DNA of 64,000 bases, from assembly GCF_000092865.1 (NCBI RefSeq), contig NC_014151.1, positions 3,782,001-3,846,000 of the forward strand. Reading direction: 5' to 3'. The notes below the pieces were generated by a model. That model saw only the letters and a program-made list of their open reading frames with translations. It did no database searches and had not been told where the DNA came from. Numbering within the stretch: the first letter of the stretch is position 1; each line of letters opens with the position of its first letter. This DNA is from Cellulomonas flavigena DSM 20109 (GTDB lineage: Bacteria > Actinomycetota > Actinomycetes > Actinomycetales > Cellulomonadaceae). The position numbers and the translations under genes were made by a program. Below are positions 9,204-17,374 of this stretch, in pieces.

Positions 9204-9319
9204 GCCGTGTGCCCGGCCGTGACACCACGTCGGCGCCCACCGCCGTGTCGACGGAGGTCGGGCTGCGACGACTCGACCTGCGTCGAGCGGAGTGCCGCGC
9301 TCCCGTGCGCGGGGCGCGG

Positions 9320-9843
9320 TCAACGGGGTGGGTGGGCATCGGTGCGGGAGGACTGCCGGGCGCGGACGCGGCGGTCGAGCACCTGCAGCGCCTCGGCGGC
9401 GACCTCGAGGGCGGCGACGTGCTCGGGGGACATCCCCGCGAGCGCGTCGGCGATCGGCCCGGCCCACGCCGCCGCGATCGCCTCGTGCTCGACGCGGGCC
9501 CGCTCGGTCGGGACGAGCTGGGTGAGACGGCGGTCGTCGGGGTCGAGGCGACGGGCCAGGAGGCCGCGCTCGGCCAGGGTGCGGACCGCGGCGCTCGTGT
9601 TGCTCTGCCGCATGCCGAGGTGGCGGGACAGCTCGCCGACGCACAGCCCGGGCGACGCGAGGACGTGCATGAGCACCGCGAGCTCCGTGGTCGGCAACGG
9701 CTCGATGCCCGCGACGTGCGGGGTGCTGCGGTGCGCACGGTCCACGCGAGGTCGCGGATCGCCGCGGGCACGTCGGTCGCTCCGGGGCCGAGGGCCCGAG
9801 GCGCGCGCGACCACGGTGTGCCCAACGTCACATGCCAAGTCAT
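9320..9843 (-). CDS. MarR-family transcriptional regulator, apparently frameshifted
   Basis: The C-terminal two thirds is a clear MarR winged helix: PLPTTELAVLMHVLASPG, then LSRHLGMRQSNTSAAVRTLAERGLLAR, then the DPDDRR wing and a C-terminal dimerisation helix. In that frame the upstream sequence is arginine-rich and looks non-coding. A different frame, starting at ATG 9843, reads plausibly as MarR N-terminus (MTWHVTLGTPWS...AIRDLAWTV). The two halves join convincingly if one base were inserted near 9733-9745, giving ...DLAWTV-x-HRSTPHVAGIEPLP. Either the gene is broken by a 1-base deletion, or it starts late at GTG 9745, where no ribosome site is seen. Its target is unknown; the divergent neighbour is the small membrane protein at 9926. 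Confidence 0.6.
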
Positions 9844-9925
9844 CGACGAGCATCGACGTCGAGGGTGTCGCGCGATGACGCCGGCACCCGCCACGCGGAC
9901 GACGCCACGGTGGCAGGATCACGGC

Positions 9926-10306
9926 ATGGGATTCCTCGCGCGCGTGCTCGTCAACGGGGTCGCCATCTGGTTGGCGACCGTGATCCTGCCCGGGCTGACC
10001 GTCGTCGGTGCGCAGTCCACTGCGCAGACGGTCGGCATCATCCTGCTCGTCGCCCTGGTGTTCGGCCTGGTGAACGCGATCGTCAAGCCGATCGTCGCCG
10101 TGCTGTCCATCCCGCTCTACATCCTCACGCTCGGGCTGTTCACGCTCGTCGTCAACGCGCTGATGCTCATGCTCACCGCGTGGATCACCGAGCAGACCGA
10201 CTGGGGCCTGCGGATCGACAACTTCGGCACCGCGGTGATCGGTGCCCTCATCGTGTCGGTCGTCAGCTTCGTGCTGTCGTCGGTGACGGGCGCGAGGAAG
10301 GACTGA
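9926..10306 (+). CDS. phage_holin_4_2 / YvlD-type small membrane protein
   Basis: A 126-aa protein with four predicted transmembrane helices: LVNGVAIWLATVILPGLTVVG, VGIILLVALVFGLVNAIV, LFTLVVNALMLMLTAWI and TAVIGALIVSVVSFVLSSV. The motif GLVNAIVKPIVAVLSIPLYILTLG contains the NxxxKPI pattern typical of this family. Despite the family name it is widespread in non-phage chromosomes, and no phage genes are nearby. Its function is unknown. It is divergent from the MarR-like gene and may be its target. Confidence 0.85.
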   Translation: MGFLARVLVNGVAIWLATVILPGLTVVGAQSTAQTVGIILLVALVFGLVNAIVKPIVAVLSIPLYILTLGLFTLVVNALMLMLTAWITEQTDWGLRIDNFGTAVIGALIVSVVSFVLSSVTGARKD

Positions 10307-10309
10307 CCA

Positions 10310-10348
10310 GAAACGTAAGTGGAGTTACGATAACTTCACTTACGTTTC
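10310..10348. promoter_or_regulatory. long palindrome upstream of the ATPase gene
   Basis: Arms GAAACGTAAGTGGAGTTA (10310-10327) and TAACTTCACTTACGTTTC (10331-10348) are complementary at 17 of 18 positions around a 3-nt CGA loop. The element is strikingly AT-rich for this genome. It ends 2 bp before the GGAGG ribosome site of the next gene. It could be an operator for autoregulation, or an RNA hairpin that overlaps translation initiation. Confidence 0.75.
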
Positions 10349-10360
10349 CTGGAGGTGGGT

Positions 10361-11857
10361 GTGCTCCGACGGCCCCCTGACCTGTTCGACCGCGAGCACG
10401 AGTGGAGTGAGCTGGCCGAGTTCGCGTCGTCGGTCGCGCCGGGTCTCCGCATCGCCCTCGTCTCAGGTCGGCGACGTGTCGGCAAGTCGTACCTGCTCCG
10501 CCGCCTGGCCGAGGCCTCGACCGGACCGACCCTCGTCCACCAGGCGCGCGAGCTCTCCAGCGGCCAGGCCCTCGACGAGTTCGCGTCGGACGTCGCCGAC
10601 GCCCTCGGGCTCCCCGGAGGGGTGCGCTTCGCGACCTGGGAGGAGGCGTTGCGAGCCGCGCTCGGTGTGCCCCGGCGCGGCTCACCTGCCGCGGGCCTCC
10701 GACTCCTCGTCATCGACGAGCTGCCGTACCTCGTCGCTGCCGCGCCGGAGATCCCGAGCATCCTGCAGCTCCTGCACGACGAGGCTCGGACGCGCCCGGA
10801 CGGGGCATCCACTGCTCTGATCCTGTCGGGCTCGTCGCTCTCGGTGATGTCCCAGCTCCACACCGGCTCGGCGCCGCTCCGCGGCCGCGCGCTGCTGGAC
10901 CTCTCGCTCCCGGCGTTCGACTACCGCACCTCGGCGCTCTACTGGGACGTGTCCGACGCGGACACCGCGTTCCAGCTCGACGCCATCCTCGGCGGAACGC
11001 CTGGATACCGGGCCCTCGTGCCGGGGCCGCCGGCCTCGCCGGACCTCACGACGTGGTTGGGCCGGACCGTGCTCAACCCCGCTTCGGTGCTCTACGGCGA
11101 GAAGTCGGTGCTGCTGCGCGAGGACCCGCGGATGGTCGATATCGCCCTCTACAACTCGATCCTGGCCGCCATCGCGGAGGGCCGCCGCACTCCTCGGGAG
11201 ATCGGCTCTGTCCTCGGGCGTGACTTCAACGGGTTGCGCCACCCTCTCGCGGTCCTCGAAGCCGCCGGGTTCGTGCTGCGCTCCGACGACGTCCTGACCC
11301 GCAAACGGCCCGTCTACGCACTGGCCGACCCGATCGTCGCGTTCACCGAGGCGGTGATCGAGCCGCACCGGGCACTGATCGAGGAACGCGACGTCGCCAC
11401 GGCGTGGCAGCTCGCACAGCCGTCGTACCTCTCGCGAGTCGTCGGCCCGCGGTTCGAGCACACCGCGCGCGTCTGGACCGCGAAGTACGCCGGCGACCGC
11501 TTCGGCACCGCCGTCGGCCATGTCGGATCCGCCGTCGTCAACGAGGCGGAGCGTCGCACCCAGCATGAGATCGACGTCGTCGCGCTCCCCCGTGGGGTCC
11601 CACCGTTCACGCCGGGCGCACCGGTCCTCGTGCTGGGCGAGGCCAAGGCCACGGCTCGACCACGAGGCGTGACGGACCTGAGACGTCTCGAGCGTCTGCG
11701 CGACCTCGTCGCAGCCCGCGGGTACGACGTCTCCGGGACCTCGCTCCTGCTGGTCAGCCGCAGCGGGTTCGACCCCGAGCTGCTCGCCGCTGCGCGTGAC
11801 GAGCGCATCCACCTCGTCGACCTCCCGACGCTCTACGGCGCCGACCACGGCACCTGA
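10361..11857 (+). CDS. archaeal-type P-loop ATPase with C-terminal nuclease-like domain (DUF234-like)
   Basis: A 498-aa protein. GTG 10361 is preceded by GGAGG at 5-nt spacing. Residues 1-230 form an AAA-like ATPase: a DREHEWSELAEF N-terminal helix, Walker A SGRRRVGKSYLL, Walker B LRLLVIDELPYL, and sensor LILSGSSLSVM. A winged-helix segment follows (RTPREIGSVLGRDFNGLRHPLAVLEAAGFV). The C-terminal part, with HEIDVVAL and PVLVLGEAKATARP, has the D-x-V and E-x-K spacing of a PD-(D/E)xK nuclease fold. This architecture matches archaeal-ATPase/DUF234 proteins, whose function is unsettled; defence, toxin and mobile roles have all been suggested. The adjacent palindrome and lack of operon partners make it look like a self-contained cassette. 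Its 3' end overlaps the convergent hydrolase gene by 25 bp. Confidence 0.85.
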   Translation: MLRRPPDLFDREHEWSELAEFASSVAPGLRIALVSGRRRVGKSYLLRRLAEASTGPTLVHQARELSSGQALDEFASDVADALGLPGGVRFATWEEALRAALGVPRRGSPAAGLRLLVIDELPYLVAAAPEIPSILQLLHDEARTRPDGASTALILSGSSLSVMSQLHTGSAPLRGRALLDLSLPAFDYRTSALYWDVSDADTAFQLDAILGGTPGYRALVPGPPASPDLTTWLGRTVLNPASVLYGEKSVLLREDPRMVDIALYNSILAAIAEGRRTPREIGSVLGRDFNGLRHPLAVLEAAGFVLRSDDVLTRKRPVYALADPIVAFTEAVIEPHRALIEERDVATAWQLAQPSYLSRVVGPRFEHTARVWTAKYAGDRFGTAVGHVGSAVVNEAERRTQHEIDVVALPRGVPPFTPGAPVLVLGEAKATARPRGVTDLRRLERLRDLVAARGYDVSGTSLLLVSRSGFDPELLAAARDERIHLVDLPTLYGADHGT

Positions 11858-13389
11858 GTCCGCGGTGGCCACTGCGGTGGCTCGCCGAGCGCCGGGGCAC
11901 CGAGCCGGGGCCCGGGACGGCTCGGCGCGGCGGCACGCGTCGGCTCCGGCTCCTCGACCACCTCGACCGTGACCTGGGTCGTCGTGACCGCCGCTGCACC
12001 CTCCCCCAGGACCTCGCCGAGCGCCCGCCGCACGGGGTCGTCGGCGGGCAGATCGGTGAGCGCGTCGTCGACGAGGGCGCCGGTCCGCACGTAGCCGGAG
12101 ACCGCGTGCGCCTCGACGAAGGACGGTCGCGGCGGCCCTCCCGTCGCGGCGAGGTCCCGCACGACCGACAGCGCGCGCGGGCCACCGCGCTCACCGACGC
12201 GGCCGTCGAGGACCGACACGGCGTCCTCGCGGTGCCGCAGCGTGACGGTCGCGACGCCCGGCGGGGGTGCCGCCGGGACGTCGGGCGAGCCCGCGGTGAC
12301 GACGAGCCGCACCGCGTAGGCCCCCGCGGTCGCCGCGGCGACGTTCGTCGCGACCATCCCGCCCTGGCTGTGCCCCACGAGCGCGACCGGCTCGTCGGCC
12401 GCGATCCCGGCGTCGGCCATCGCCTCGACGACGGCGCGCGTCATGACGTCGGGCACACCGCCCGCCAGCGCGAGGTTGGTGCCGTTGTCGGTCGGCACGT
12501 CGCCCGTGAGCCCGGCCGCGCGCGTGCCGGGCACCGCGACCACCCAGGCACGGGTGCCGTCGGCGTGGTCGAGACGCTGCACGGTGACCGTCGCGAGCGG
12601 GGTGCCGGGCTCACCGGTGGGGGTGTCCTCGTCGTAGGTGCGGGCGACGAGGTCGACGAGGTCCCCGACGCCGCGGGGTGCGGGCAGCGCCGGCGGGTCG
12701 GTGCGGGGCACGAGCCGTACGTCGCGCGCCGGGAGCAGCCGGGCGACGTGCGCGGTGAACCGGCGGACCGGGTCGAGGCCGGCGGGTGCGGCCCCGCCCA
12801 GCGACGCGAGCGCCGCCGCGAGGAGCTGCAGCGTGCGCGCGGCACGTCCGTCGTCGACGATCCGGTGCGGCGTCGCGAGCAGCCGCTCGACGTCCGCGCG
12901 CACGCCCGCGGGCGACAGCGCGCTCCACGGGTCGCGCACCAGGTCCCGCGCCTCGCCGAGCAGCAGGTCCCCGACGGCGACCCCGCCGGCGGCGCTCGTC
13001 AGCAGCACCGGACCCAGCGGGCTCGCGGCCGCGACGATCCCGGCCGCGCCCAGCACCCGCCCCCAGCGCGCCTGCGCGTCGGTCTCCGCGAGGTCGTAGG
13101 CCGCGGCGGCGTCCCGGAGGCGCGAGGCCAGGTCGCCCGTGTCCCGGGCCAGGGCGCGCGGCCCCCACCTCGCGGTGCACAGCTCCTCGAGCGCGCCGGC
13201 CAGGACGCGCGCCTCGGGCAGGTCGGCGCTCAGCAGCTCCGCCTGCCAGGCCGCGGCGCCCAGCCGTCCCCCTGCCGCCTCGAGCCCCTCCTCCGCGACG
13301 CGCAGCCGCTGCCCGGCCGCGACCAGCTCCGCCGCGTCCACGAGCACCGCACCCCCGGCGCCGAGGGTCAGCGACCGACCGTCCCTCAC
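11833..13389 (-). CDS. alpha/beta hydrolase with helical N-terminal domain
   Basis: A 518-aa protein. The C-terminal half is an alpha/beta hydrolase: VVAVPGTRAAG, the nucleophile elbow VGHSQGGMVA, then LVVTAGSPD and a late His-containing segment (ATVTLRHREDAVSVLDG). This suggests a lipase or esterase-like serine hydrolase. The first 200 residues are alanine-rich helices, including ALEELCTARWGPRALARDTGDLASRLRDAAAAYDLAETDAQARWG, resembling the helical N-terminal domains of ESX/T7SS-associated proteins. The GTG at 13389 overlaps the stop of the WXG-like gene, so the two are translationally coupled. Substrate is unknown. A secreted enzyme or effector partnered with the small upstream protein is an inference. 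Confidence 0.75.
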   Translation of the reverse strand: MRDGRSLTLGAGGAVLVDAAELVAAGQRLRVAEEGLEAAGGRLGAAAWQAELLSADLPEARVLAGALEELCTARWGPRALARDTGDLASRLRDAAAAYDLAETDAQARWGRVLGAAGIVAAASPLGPVLLTSAAGGVAVGDLLLGEARDLVRDPWSALSPAGVRADVERLLATPHRIVDDGRAARTLQLLAAALASLGGAAPAGLDPVRRFTAHVARLLPARDVRLVPRTDPPALPAPRGVGDLVDLVARTYDEDTPTGEPGTPLATVTVQRLDHADGTRAWVVAVPGTRAAGLTGDVPTDNGTNLALAGGVPDVMTRAVVEAMADAGIAADEPVALVGHSQGGMVATNVAAATAGAYAVRLVVTAGSPDVPAAPPPGVATVTLRHREDAVSVLDGRVGERGGPRALSVVRDLAATGGPPRPSFVEAHAVSGYVRTGALVDDALTDLPADDPVRRALGEVLGEGAAAVTTTQVTVEVVEEPEPTRAAAPSRPGPRLGAPALGEPPQWPPRTQVPWSAP

Positions 13390-13691
13390 CCCCACGGTGT
13401 CACCGCCGGTGCGAGCCCGGCCGCCGGCACGAACCCGGCCACCGGCGTGAGCGGGCGCCCCGCGACGCACTGCTGCTCGGCCCGTCGCGCGTCCACCACG
13501 AGCCGGTCGACGGCGTCGAGCGCGTCGAGGCAGCGCCGCAGGTCGCCCAGCAGGTCCGCGCGCCGCCCCTCGGCCGCGTCGGCCGCCCGCCCCGCCCAGG
13601 TCGCCCCACCCGCACGCACGACCGCGACCTGGGCGGCCCACACCTGGGCGCGCACGTCCGCGAGCGCGGCGGAGATGACGGAGGTCGACAT
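13386..13691 (-). CDS. small WXG100-like helical protein
   Basis: 101 aa, almost entirely helical, with a central W-A-G at about residues 31-33 (GGATWAGRAADAAEGRR). Length and the central WxG turn resemble EsxA-like WXG100 proteins secreted by type VII systems, although the surrounding consensus is weak. The stop overlaps the start of the hydrolase gene in the 4-base GTGA arrangement. An upstream ATG at 13733 would add 14 residues of non-helical sequence and seems less likely. No ESX core gene is in the window. Confidence 0.6.
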   Translation of the reverse strand: MSTSVISAALADVRAQVWAAQVAVVRAGGATWAGRAADAAEGRRADLLGDLRRCLDALDAVDRLVVDARRAEQQCVAGRPLTPVAGFVPAAGLAPAVTPWG

Positions 13692-13867
13692 GGCGACGAC
13701 GCTAGGGACCACGCCCGGTGCGCAGGCGGGCACGGAGGCGATCTGTGGAGCAGCCCGTCACGGGCCGGGGCTGTGGTCGCCTCGGCAGGACGACCACAGC
13801 CCCACGACCCCCACGCCCCACGACACCCCACGCCGCGCGCGTCCGCCGGTCGGCCGTCCGACCTGCG

Positions 13868-14500
13868 TCAGTCCCCCGGTCGCCGCTGCCACCACGGCCG
13901 CACGGGCGGCAGCAGCGCCAGCACCGACAGCACCACCACCGCCACGAGGCCGGCGAGCCGCCACGCGTCGTCCACGGTCCCGGCGGCCACCGCCCCGGCG
14001 ACCAGTGCGAGCGCCTGCGCCCCGAGCTGGGCGCCCAGCGCGGCCCGCCCGTCGTCGAGCAGCACCGCGACCTCCACGCGCGTGCGCCACGCGGTGTGCG
14101 CGGCGACGGCCCCGAGCCGCAGCAGCACGTGCACCAGCAGCACCAGCAGCGCCAGCAGCAGCGGCGACGGGGGCTCGGCGAGCGCGACGCGCACCCCGAC
14201 GACGAGCACGACGAGCGCCGTCGTCGGCCACCGCGGCGCCACCGCGGGCGTGAGCGCGACGACGACCATGACCGCCAGCAGCCCGACCGGCACCGGACGG
14301 CCCGGCAGCGTCGCGGCGACGAGCACCGTCACGACGCCGACGAGCGCGAGCACCGCACGCAGCGTCACCGACGCGACCGAGCGCCCGGTCCGCACGTCGA
14401 CCTCCGGCGGCTCGCCCCGCCGCCGCCGTGTCCGCGCGCTCGGACCCAGCCGGTCCAGCACCCACGCACCGAGCCCCTCGGACCCGTACCGCGCGCTCAT
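13868..14500 (-). CDS. multi-span membrane protein of the MoxR/DUF58 operon
   Basis: 210 aa. After a basic N-terminus it has about six hydrophobic segments, for example VTLRAVLALVGVVTVLVAATL, VGLLAVMVVVALTPAVA and LLLALLVLLVHVLLRLG. No enzymatic motif is seen. The ATG at 14500 overlaps the DUF58 stop (ATGA), so it is the fifth gene of a tightly coupled operon. By analogy with MoxR operons it probably belongs to a membrane assembly or cell-envelope complex. A precise function cannot be assigned. Confidence 0.8.
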   Translation of the reverse strand: MSARYGSEGLGAWVLDRLGPSARTRRRRGEPPEVDVRTGRSVASVTLRAVLALVGVVTVLVAATLPGRPVPVGLLAVMVVVALTPAVAPRWPTTALVVLVVGVRVALAEPPSPLLLALLVLLVHVLLRLGAVAAHTAWRTRVEVAVLLDDGRAALGAQLGAQALALVAGAVAAGTVDDAWRLAGLVAVVVLSVLALLPPVRPWWQRRPGD

Positions 14501-15864
14501 CGTGGCGCCCCCGCCCCGGCCCGGCGCTGCGCGCGCCGCGCGAGCACCCGCAGTGCCACGGCCGGCTCGTCGCGCCACGTCACGAGCTCGACGCCCTGGT
14601 CGACCAGCTCGGCCATGCGGTCGTCCCGCGTGAGCGTCATGAGCCGCAGCGCGAGGCGCTCACGGTCGTACAGCCCGGACTCGCGCAGCCGGGGCAGCAC
14701 GTCGACGGCGACCACGCGGTGCCCGGCGTCGCGCCACCGCGCGGCGACACCCGCGGACTCGTCGTCGAGGAACGTCGAGAACACCACGACGAGCGCGCCC
14801 GACGGCAGCCGCGGGGGCCGCAGGCGCGCGGCGGGCTCGCCCTCGGGCGCGGTGAGCGCGAGCGCGTGCCGGATGCGGTCGAGCTGGCGGCGGCCGCCAC
14901 CGGGCGGGACGGGCCGGCGCCGCACGCCCAGGTCGTCCAGGCCCACGCGGTCGCCGCGCTCGAGGTAGGCGCGCGCGAGCGACGCGGCGGCCTGCCGGGC
15001 CCGGTCCAGCGACGTCGCGTCCTGCGGGCGCGGCGCCACCGACCCGCGCCACGTGCGCGGGTCGGGCCCGACGTCGTCGCGCGAGTCGACGACGAGCACG
15101 ACGACCGCCTCGGCCTGCGCGTGCTCGCGCCGCACGTACAGCTCGGACAGGTCCGGCGAGCGGCGCGCGGTCACGCGCCAGTCGATGCGCCGCAACCGGT
15201 CCCCGGGCGTCCACGGGTGCACGTCGCGCAGACCGCCGCCCTCACCGGGGCGCCGGGACTCGTGCGGGCCGGTGAGGCCACGCAGCCGCTGCGGCAGCGG
15301 CAGCTCGAGCAGCGGGGTGGTGGCCGGCAGCACCACGGTCGTGCGCGTGACGGCCGGCGTGGGGTCGGCGACGGTCGCGCCGTCCGGCCCCACGCCCTGC
15401 ACGTCGGCCGTCGCGATCTCCTGCGGCCCGGTCCGCACGGTCCGCGCGACGACGGCCAGCAGCCGCTCGCCCTCGACGCGCACCAGCACGTCCGCGGCCG
15501 GGCGCCCCTGCCGCGTCGTCGACACGGTCGCCCACCGCGCGGGCCCGGCGACGTGCAGCGTGCCGTGCAGGTTCCCCGCGCCGCCGCGCGCGTCGGGGTC
15601 GGCGTCGGACGCCTCGAGCGCGACGGTCACCGCACCCTGCGGCCGTGAGCGTAGCGCCCGCACGGCGAGCACGAGCGGGCCCGCGGCGAGCACGGCGACG
15701 TCCGGGCGGGCCATGAGCACACCCAGCACGACGAGCACGAGGCACACCGCCGTGGCGCACGTGACCGCACGCACGGGCGTCCACGGGCCCGGCGGCGCCG
15801 CGACCGGCGCGTCGTCGTCCCGCCACGTCGGCGGGCGCGCCGGGGGCGGCTCGGGGACGCTCAC
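14497..15864 (-). CDS. DUF58 domain-containing protein
   Basis: 455 aa. Two N-terminal transmembrane helices (VRAVTCATAVCLVLVVLGVLM and DVAVLAAGPLVLAVRAL) are followed by a beta domain. The DUF58 signature, GDRLRRIDWRVTARR, lies near residue 220, with a vWA-like fold around VVVLVVDSRDD. GTG 15864 overlaps the MoxR stop. MoxR ATPases and DUF58/vWA proteins act together in remodelling or activating envelope and cofactor-binding complexes. The specific client here is unknown. Confidence 0.9.
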   Translation of the reverse strand: MSVPEPPPARPPTWRDDDAPVAAPPGPWTPVRAVTCATAVCLVLVVLGVLMARPDVAVLAAGPLVLAVRALRSRPQGAVTVALEASDADPDARGGAGNLHGTLHVAGPARWATVSTTRQGRPAADVLVRVEGERLLAVVARTVRTGPQEIATADVQGVGPDGATVADPTPAVTRTTVVLPATTPLLELPLPQRLRGLTGPHESRRPGEGGGLRDVHPWTPGDRLRRIDWRVTARRSPDLSELYVRREHAQAEAVVVLVVDSRDDVGPDPRTWRGSVAPRPQDATSLDRARQAAASLARAYLERGDRVGLDDLGVRRRPVPPGGGRRQLDRIRHALALTAPEGEPAARLRPPRLPSGALVVVFSTFLDDESAGVAARWRDAGHRVVAVDVLPRLRESGLYDRERLALRLMTLTRDDRMAELVDQGVELVTWRDEPAVALRVLARRAQRRAGAGAPR

Positions 15865-16835
15865 CCGCGGCGGGCCGTCGTCGGGCCGGCGACGCGCCCG
15901 AGCACCTCGGCCACCACCGCCTCGGGCGCCAGGCCCGCGGCCCACGCCTGCGGCGTGAGGGACAGCCGGTGCGCGAGCGCGGGCGCAGCGACGGCCTTGA
16001 CGTCCTCGGGCGCCACGTAGTCGCGGCCGTCGAGCACGGCGAGCGCGCGGGCCACGAGCACGAGGGCCTGCGACCCGCGCGGCGACGCGCCGACCTCGAC
16101 GGCCCGGTGGTCGCGGGTCGCGGCGGCCAGGTCGACGCAGTACGCGAGCACGTCGCCGTCGACCGGCACCTCCTCGACGCCCGCCTGCATCGTCAGCAGC
16201 GTCGGCACGTCGACCACCTGGCGCACGGTCGCGCCCTCCTGCCGGCGCGCGAGACGCCGCGCGAGGACGTCGACCTCCGCGGCGCGCTCGGGGTACCCGA
16301 CGGCCAGTCGGACCATGAACCGGTCGAGCTGCGCCTCGGGCAGGGGGTACGTCCCCTCGTACTCGACGGGGTTGGACGTGGCGACGACGTGGAACGGCGC
16401 GGGCAGCCGGTGCGTCGTGCCGTCGACGCTGACCTGCCGCTCCGCCATCGCCTCGAGCAGCGCCGACTGCGTCTTGGGGGCGGTGCGGTTGATCTCGTCG
16501 GCCAGCAGCAGGCCCGTGAACACCGGGCCCGGCCGGAACTCGAACTGCGACGTCGCGGGGTCGAAGACGCTCGACCCGGTGACGTCGGACGGCAGCAGGT
16601 CGGGCGTGCACTGGATGCGCCGGAAGTCCAGGCCGAGGGCCGTCGCGAGGCTGCGCGCGGCGAGCGTCTTGCCCAGGCCCGGGACGTCCTCGAACAGCAC
16701 GTGCCCGCCGGCGAGCAGCGCGGCCAGGGCCACGCGCAGCGGCTGCTCCATGCCGACGACGGCCGTCGCGACCTCGTCGAGCACGGCACGTCCGTGGCGT
16801 GCGACCTCGGCGACGGGCAGGGGCGACGGGGTCAT
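15861..16835 (-). CDS. MoxR-family AAA+ ATPase
   Basis: 324 aa, the normal length. Walker A is FEDVPGLGKTLAAR (about 49-62) and Walker B is LLLADEINRTAPKTQSALLEAM. Other landmarks are a sensor 1 segment (HVVATSNPVEYEGTYPLPEAQLDRF) and the C-terminal lid with GASPRGSQALV. The start overlaps the stop of the upstream membrane protein, and the stop overlaps the DUF58 start. It is the central chaperone-like ATPase of this operon. Confidence 0.95.
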   Translation of the reverse strand: MTPSPLPVAEVARHGRAVLDEVATAVVGMEQPLRVALAALLAGGHVLFEDVPGLGKTLAARSLATALGLDFRRIQCTPDLLPSDVTGSSVFDPATSQFEFRPGPVFTGLLLADEINRTAPKTQSALLEAMAERQVSVDGTTHRLPAPFHVVATSNPVEYEGTYPLPEAQLDRFMVRLAVGYPERAAEVDVLARRLARRQEGATVRQVVDVPTLLTMQAGVEEVPVDGDVLAYCVDLAAATRDHRAVEVGASPRGSQALVLVARALAVLDGRDYVAPEDVKAVAAPALAHRLSLTPQAWAAGLAPEAVVAEVLGRVAGPTTARRG

Positions 16836-17374
16836 CGGGGGCTCCTCGGTTCGGGGGCGTCCTGCGGCGGTGCGGGGTGGGTGCGGGTGGGGCCGAGACG
16901 CTCGAGCACGTCGAGCGCGTGCACGAGGTCGCCGACGCCCGGCAGCGGGTGGGTGCGGTGCGTGAGGGTGGCCAGCGCGCGGGCGCCGAGCAGGTCGCGC
17001 AGCGCGTCGGCCTGGTCGGGGTCGGCGAGGTCGAGGCCGTGCCGGGCGACGCGCCGCGCGCCGGCCTCACGCAGGCGCCGCAGGGCGCGCTCGCCGACGC
17101 GGCCGTCGCGGCCGACCATCGACCACGCGAGGTCGAGCACCTCGCCGCGCGCGCCGTCGTGGGACCGGTGGTGGCGCGGCGCCGGGCGCGGCTCGGGCTG
17201 CCCGTCGACGCGCTGCACGACGGCGACGACCGTGGCGGCCGCGAGCGCCACGAGGGCGGCGGACGACCACCGCATCCCCAGCGCCCACATCGTCAGCACC
17301 ACGACGGCGCCCACCACGAGAGGACGCCACACGGCGGCCCGGACGGTGCGCAGCAGGGCGCGCGCGGCGCTCAC
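16832..17374 (-). CDS. membrane protein of the MoxR operon (two helices, soluble tail)
   Basis: 180 aa from GTG 17374, which overlaps the DUF4129 stop. Two adjacent hydrophobic segments (PLVVGAVVVLTMWALGM and SAALVALAAATVVAVVQRV) precede a soluble, helix-rich tail of about 120 residues (VLDLAWSMVGRDGRVGERALRRLREAG). No catalytic motif is recognised. Genes of this size and layout often sit between DUF4129 and MoxR in actinobacteria. Function is unknown. Confidence 0.8.
   Translation of the reverse strand: MSAARALLRTVRAAVWRPLVVGAVVVLTMWALGMRWSSAALVALAAATVVAVVQRVDGQPEPRPAPRHHRSHDGARGEVLDLAWSMVGRDGRVGERALRRLREAGARRVARHGLDLADPDQADALRDLLGARALATLTHRTHPLPGVGDLVHALDVLERLGPTRTHPAPPQDAPEPRSPR

Noticed and set aside
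9926..10306. Prophage lysis gene (holin)
   Set aside because: The family name is historical; no phage structural, integrase or endolysin genes are nearby.
14497..17070. A single 857-codon protein covering the DUF58 gene and more
   Set aside because: The upstream half is the wrong frame over MoxR. The real DUF58 start is GTG 15864, which overlaps the MoxR stop.
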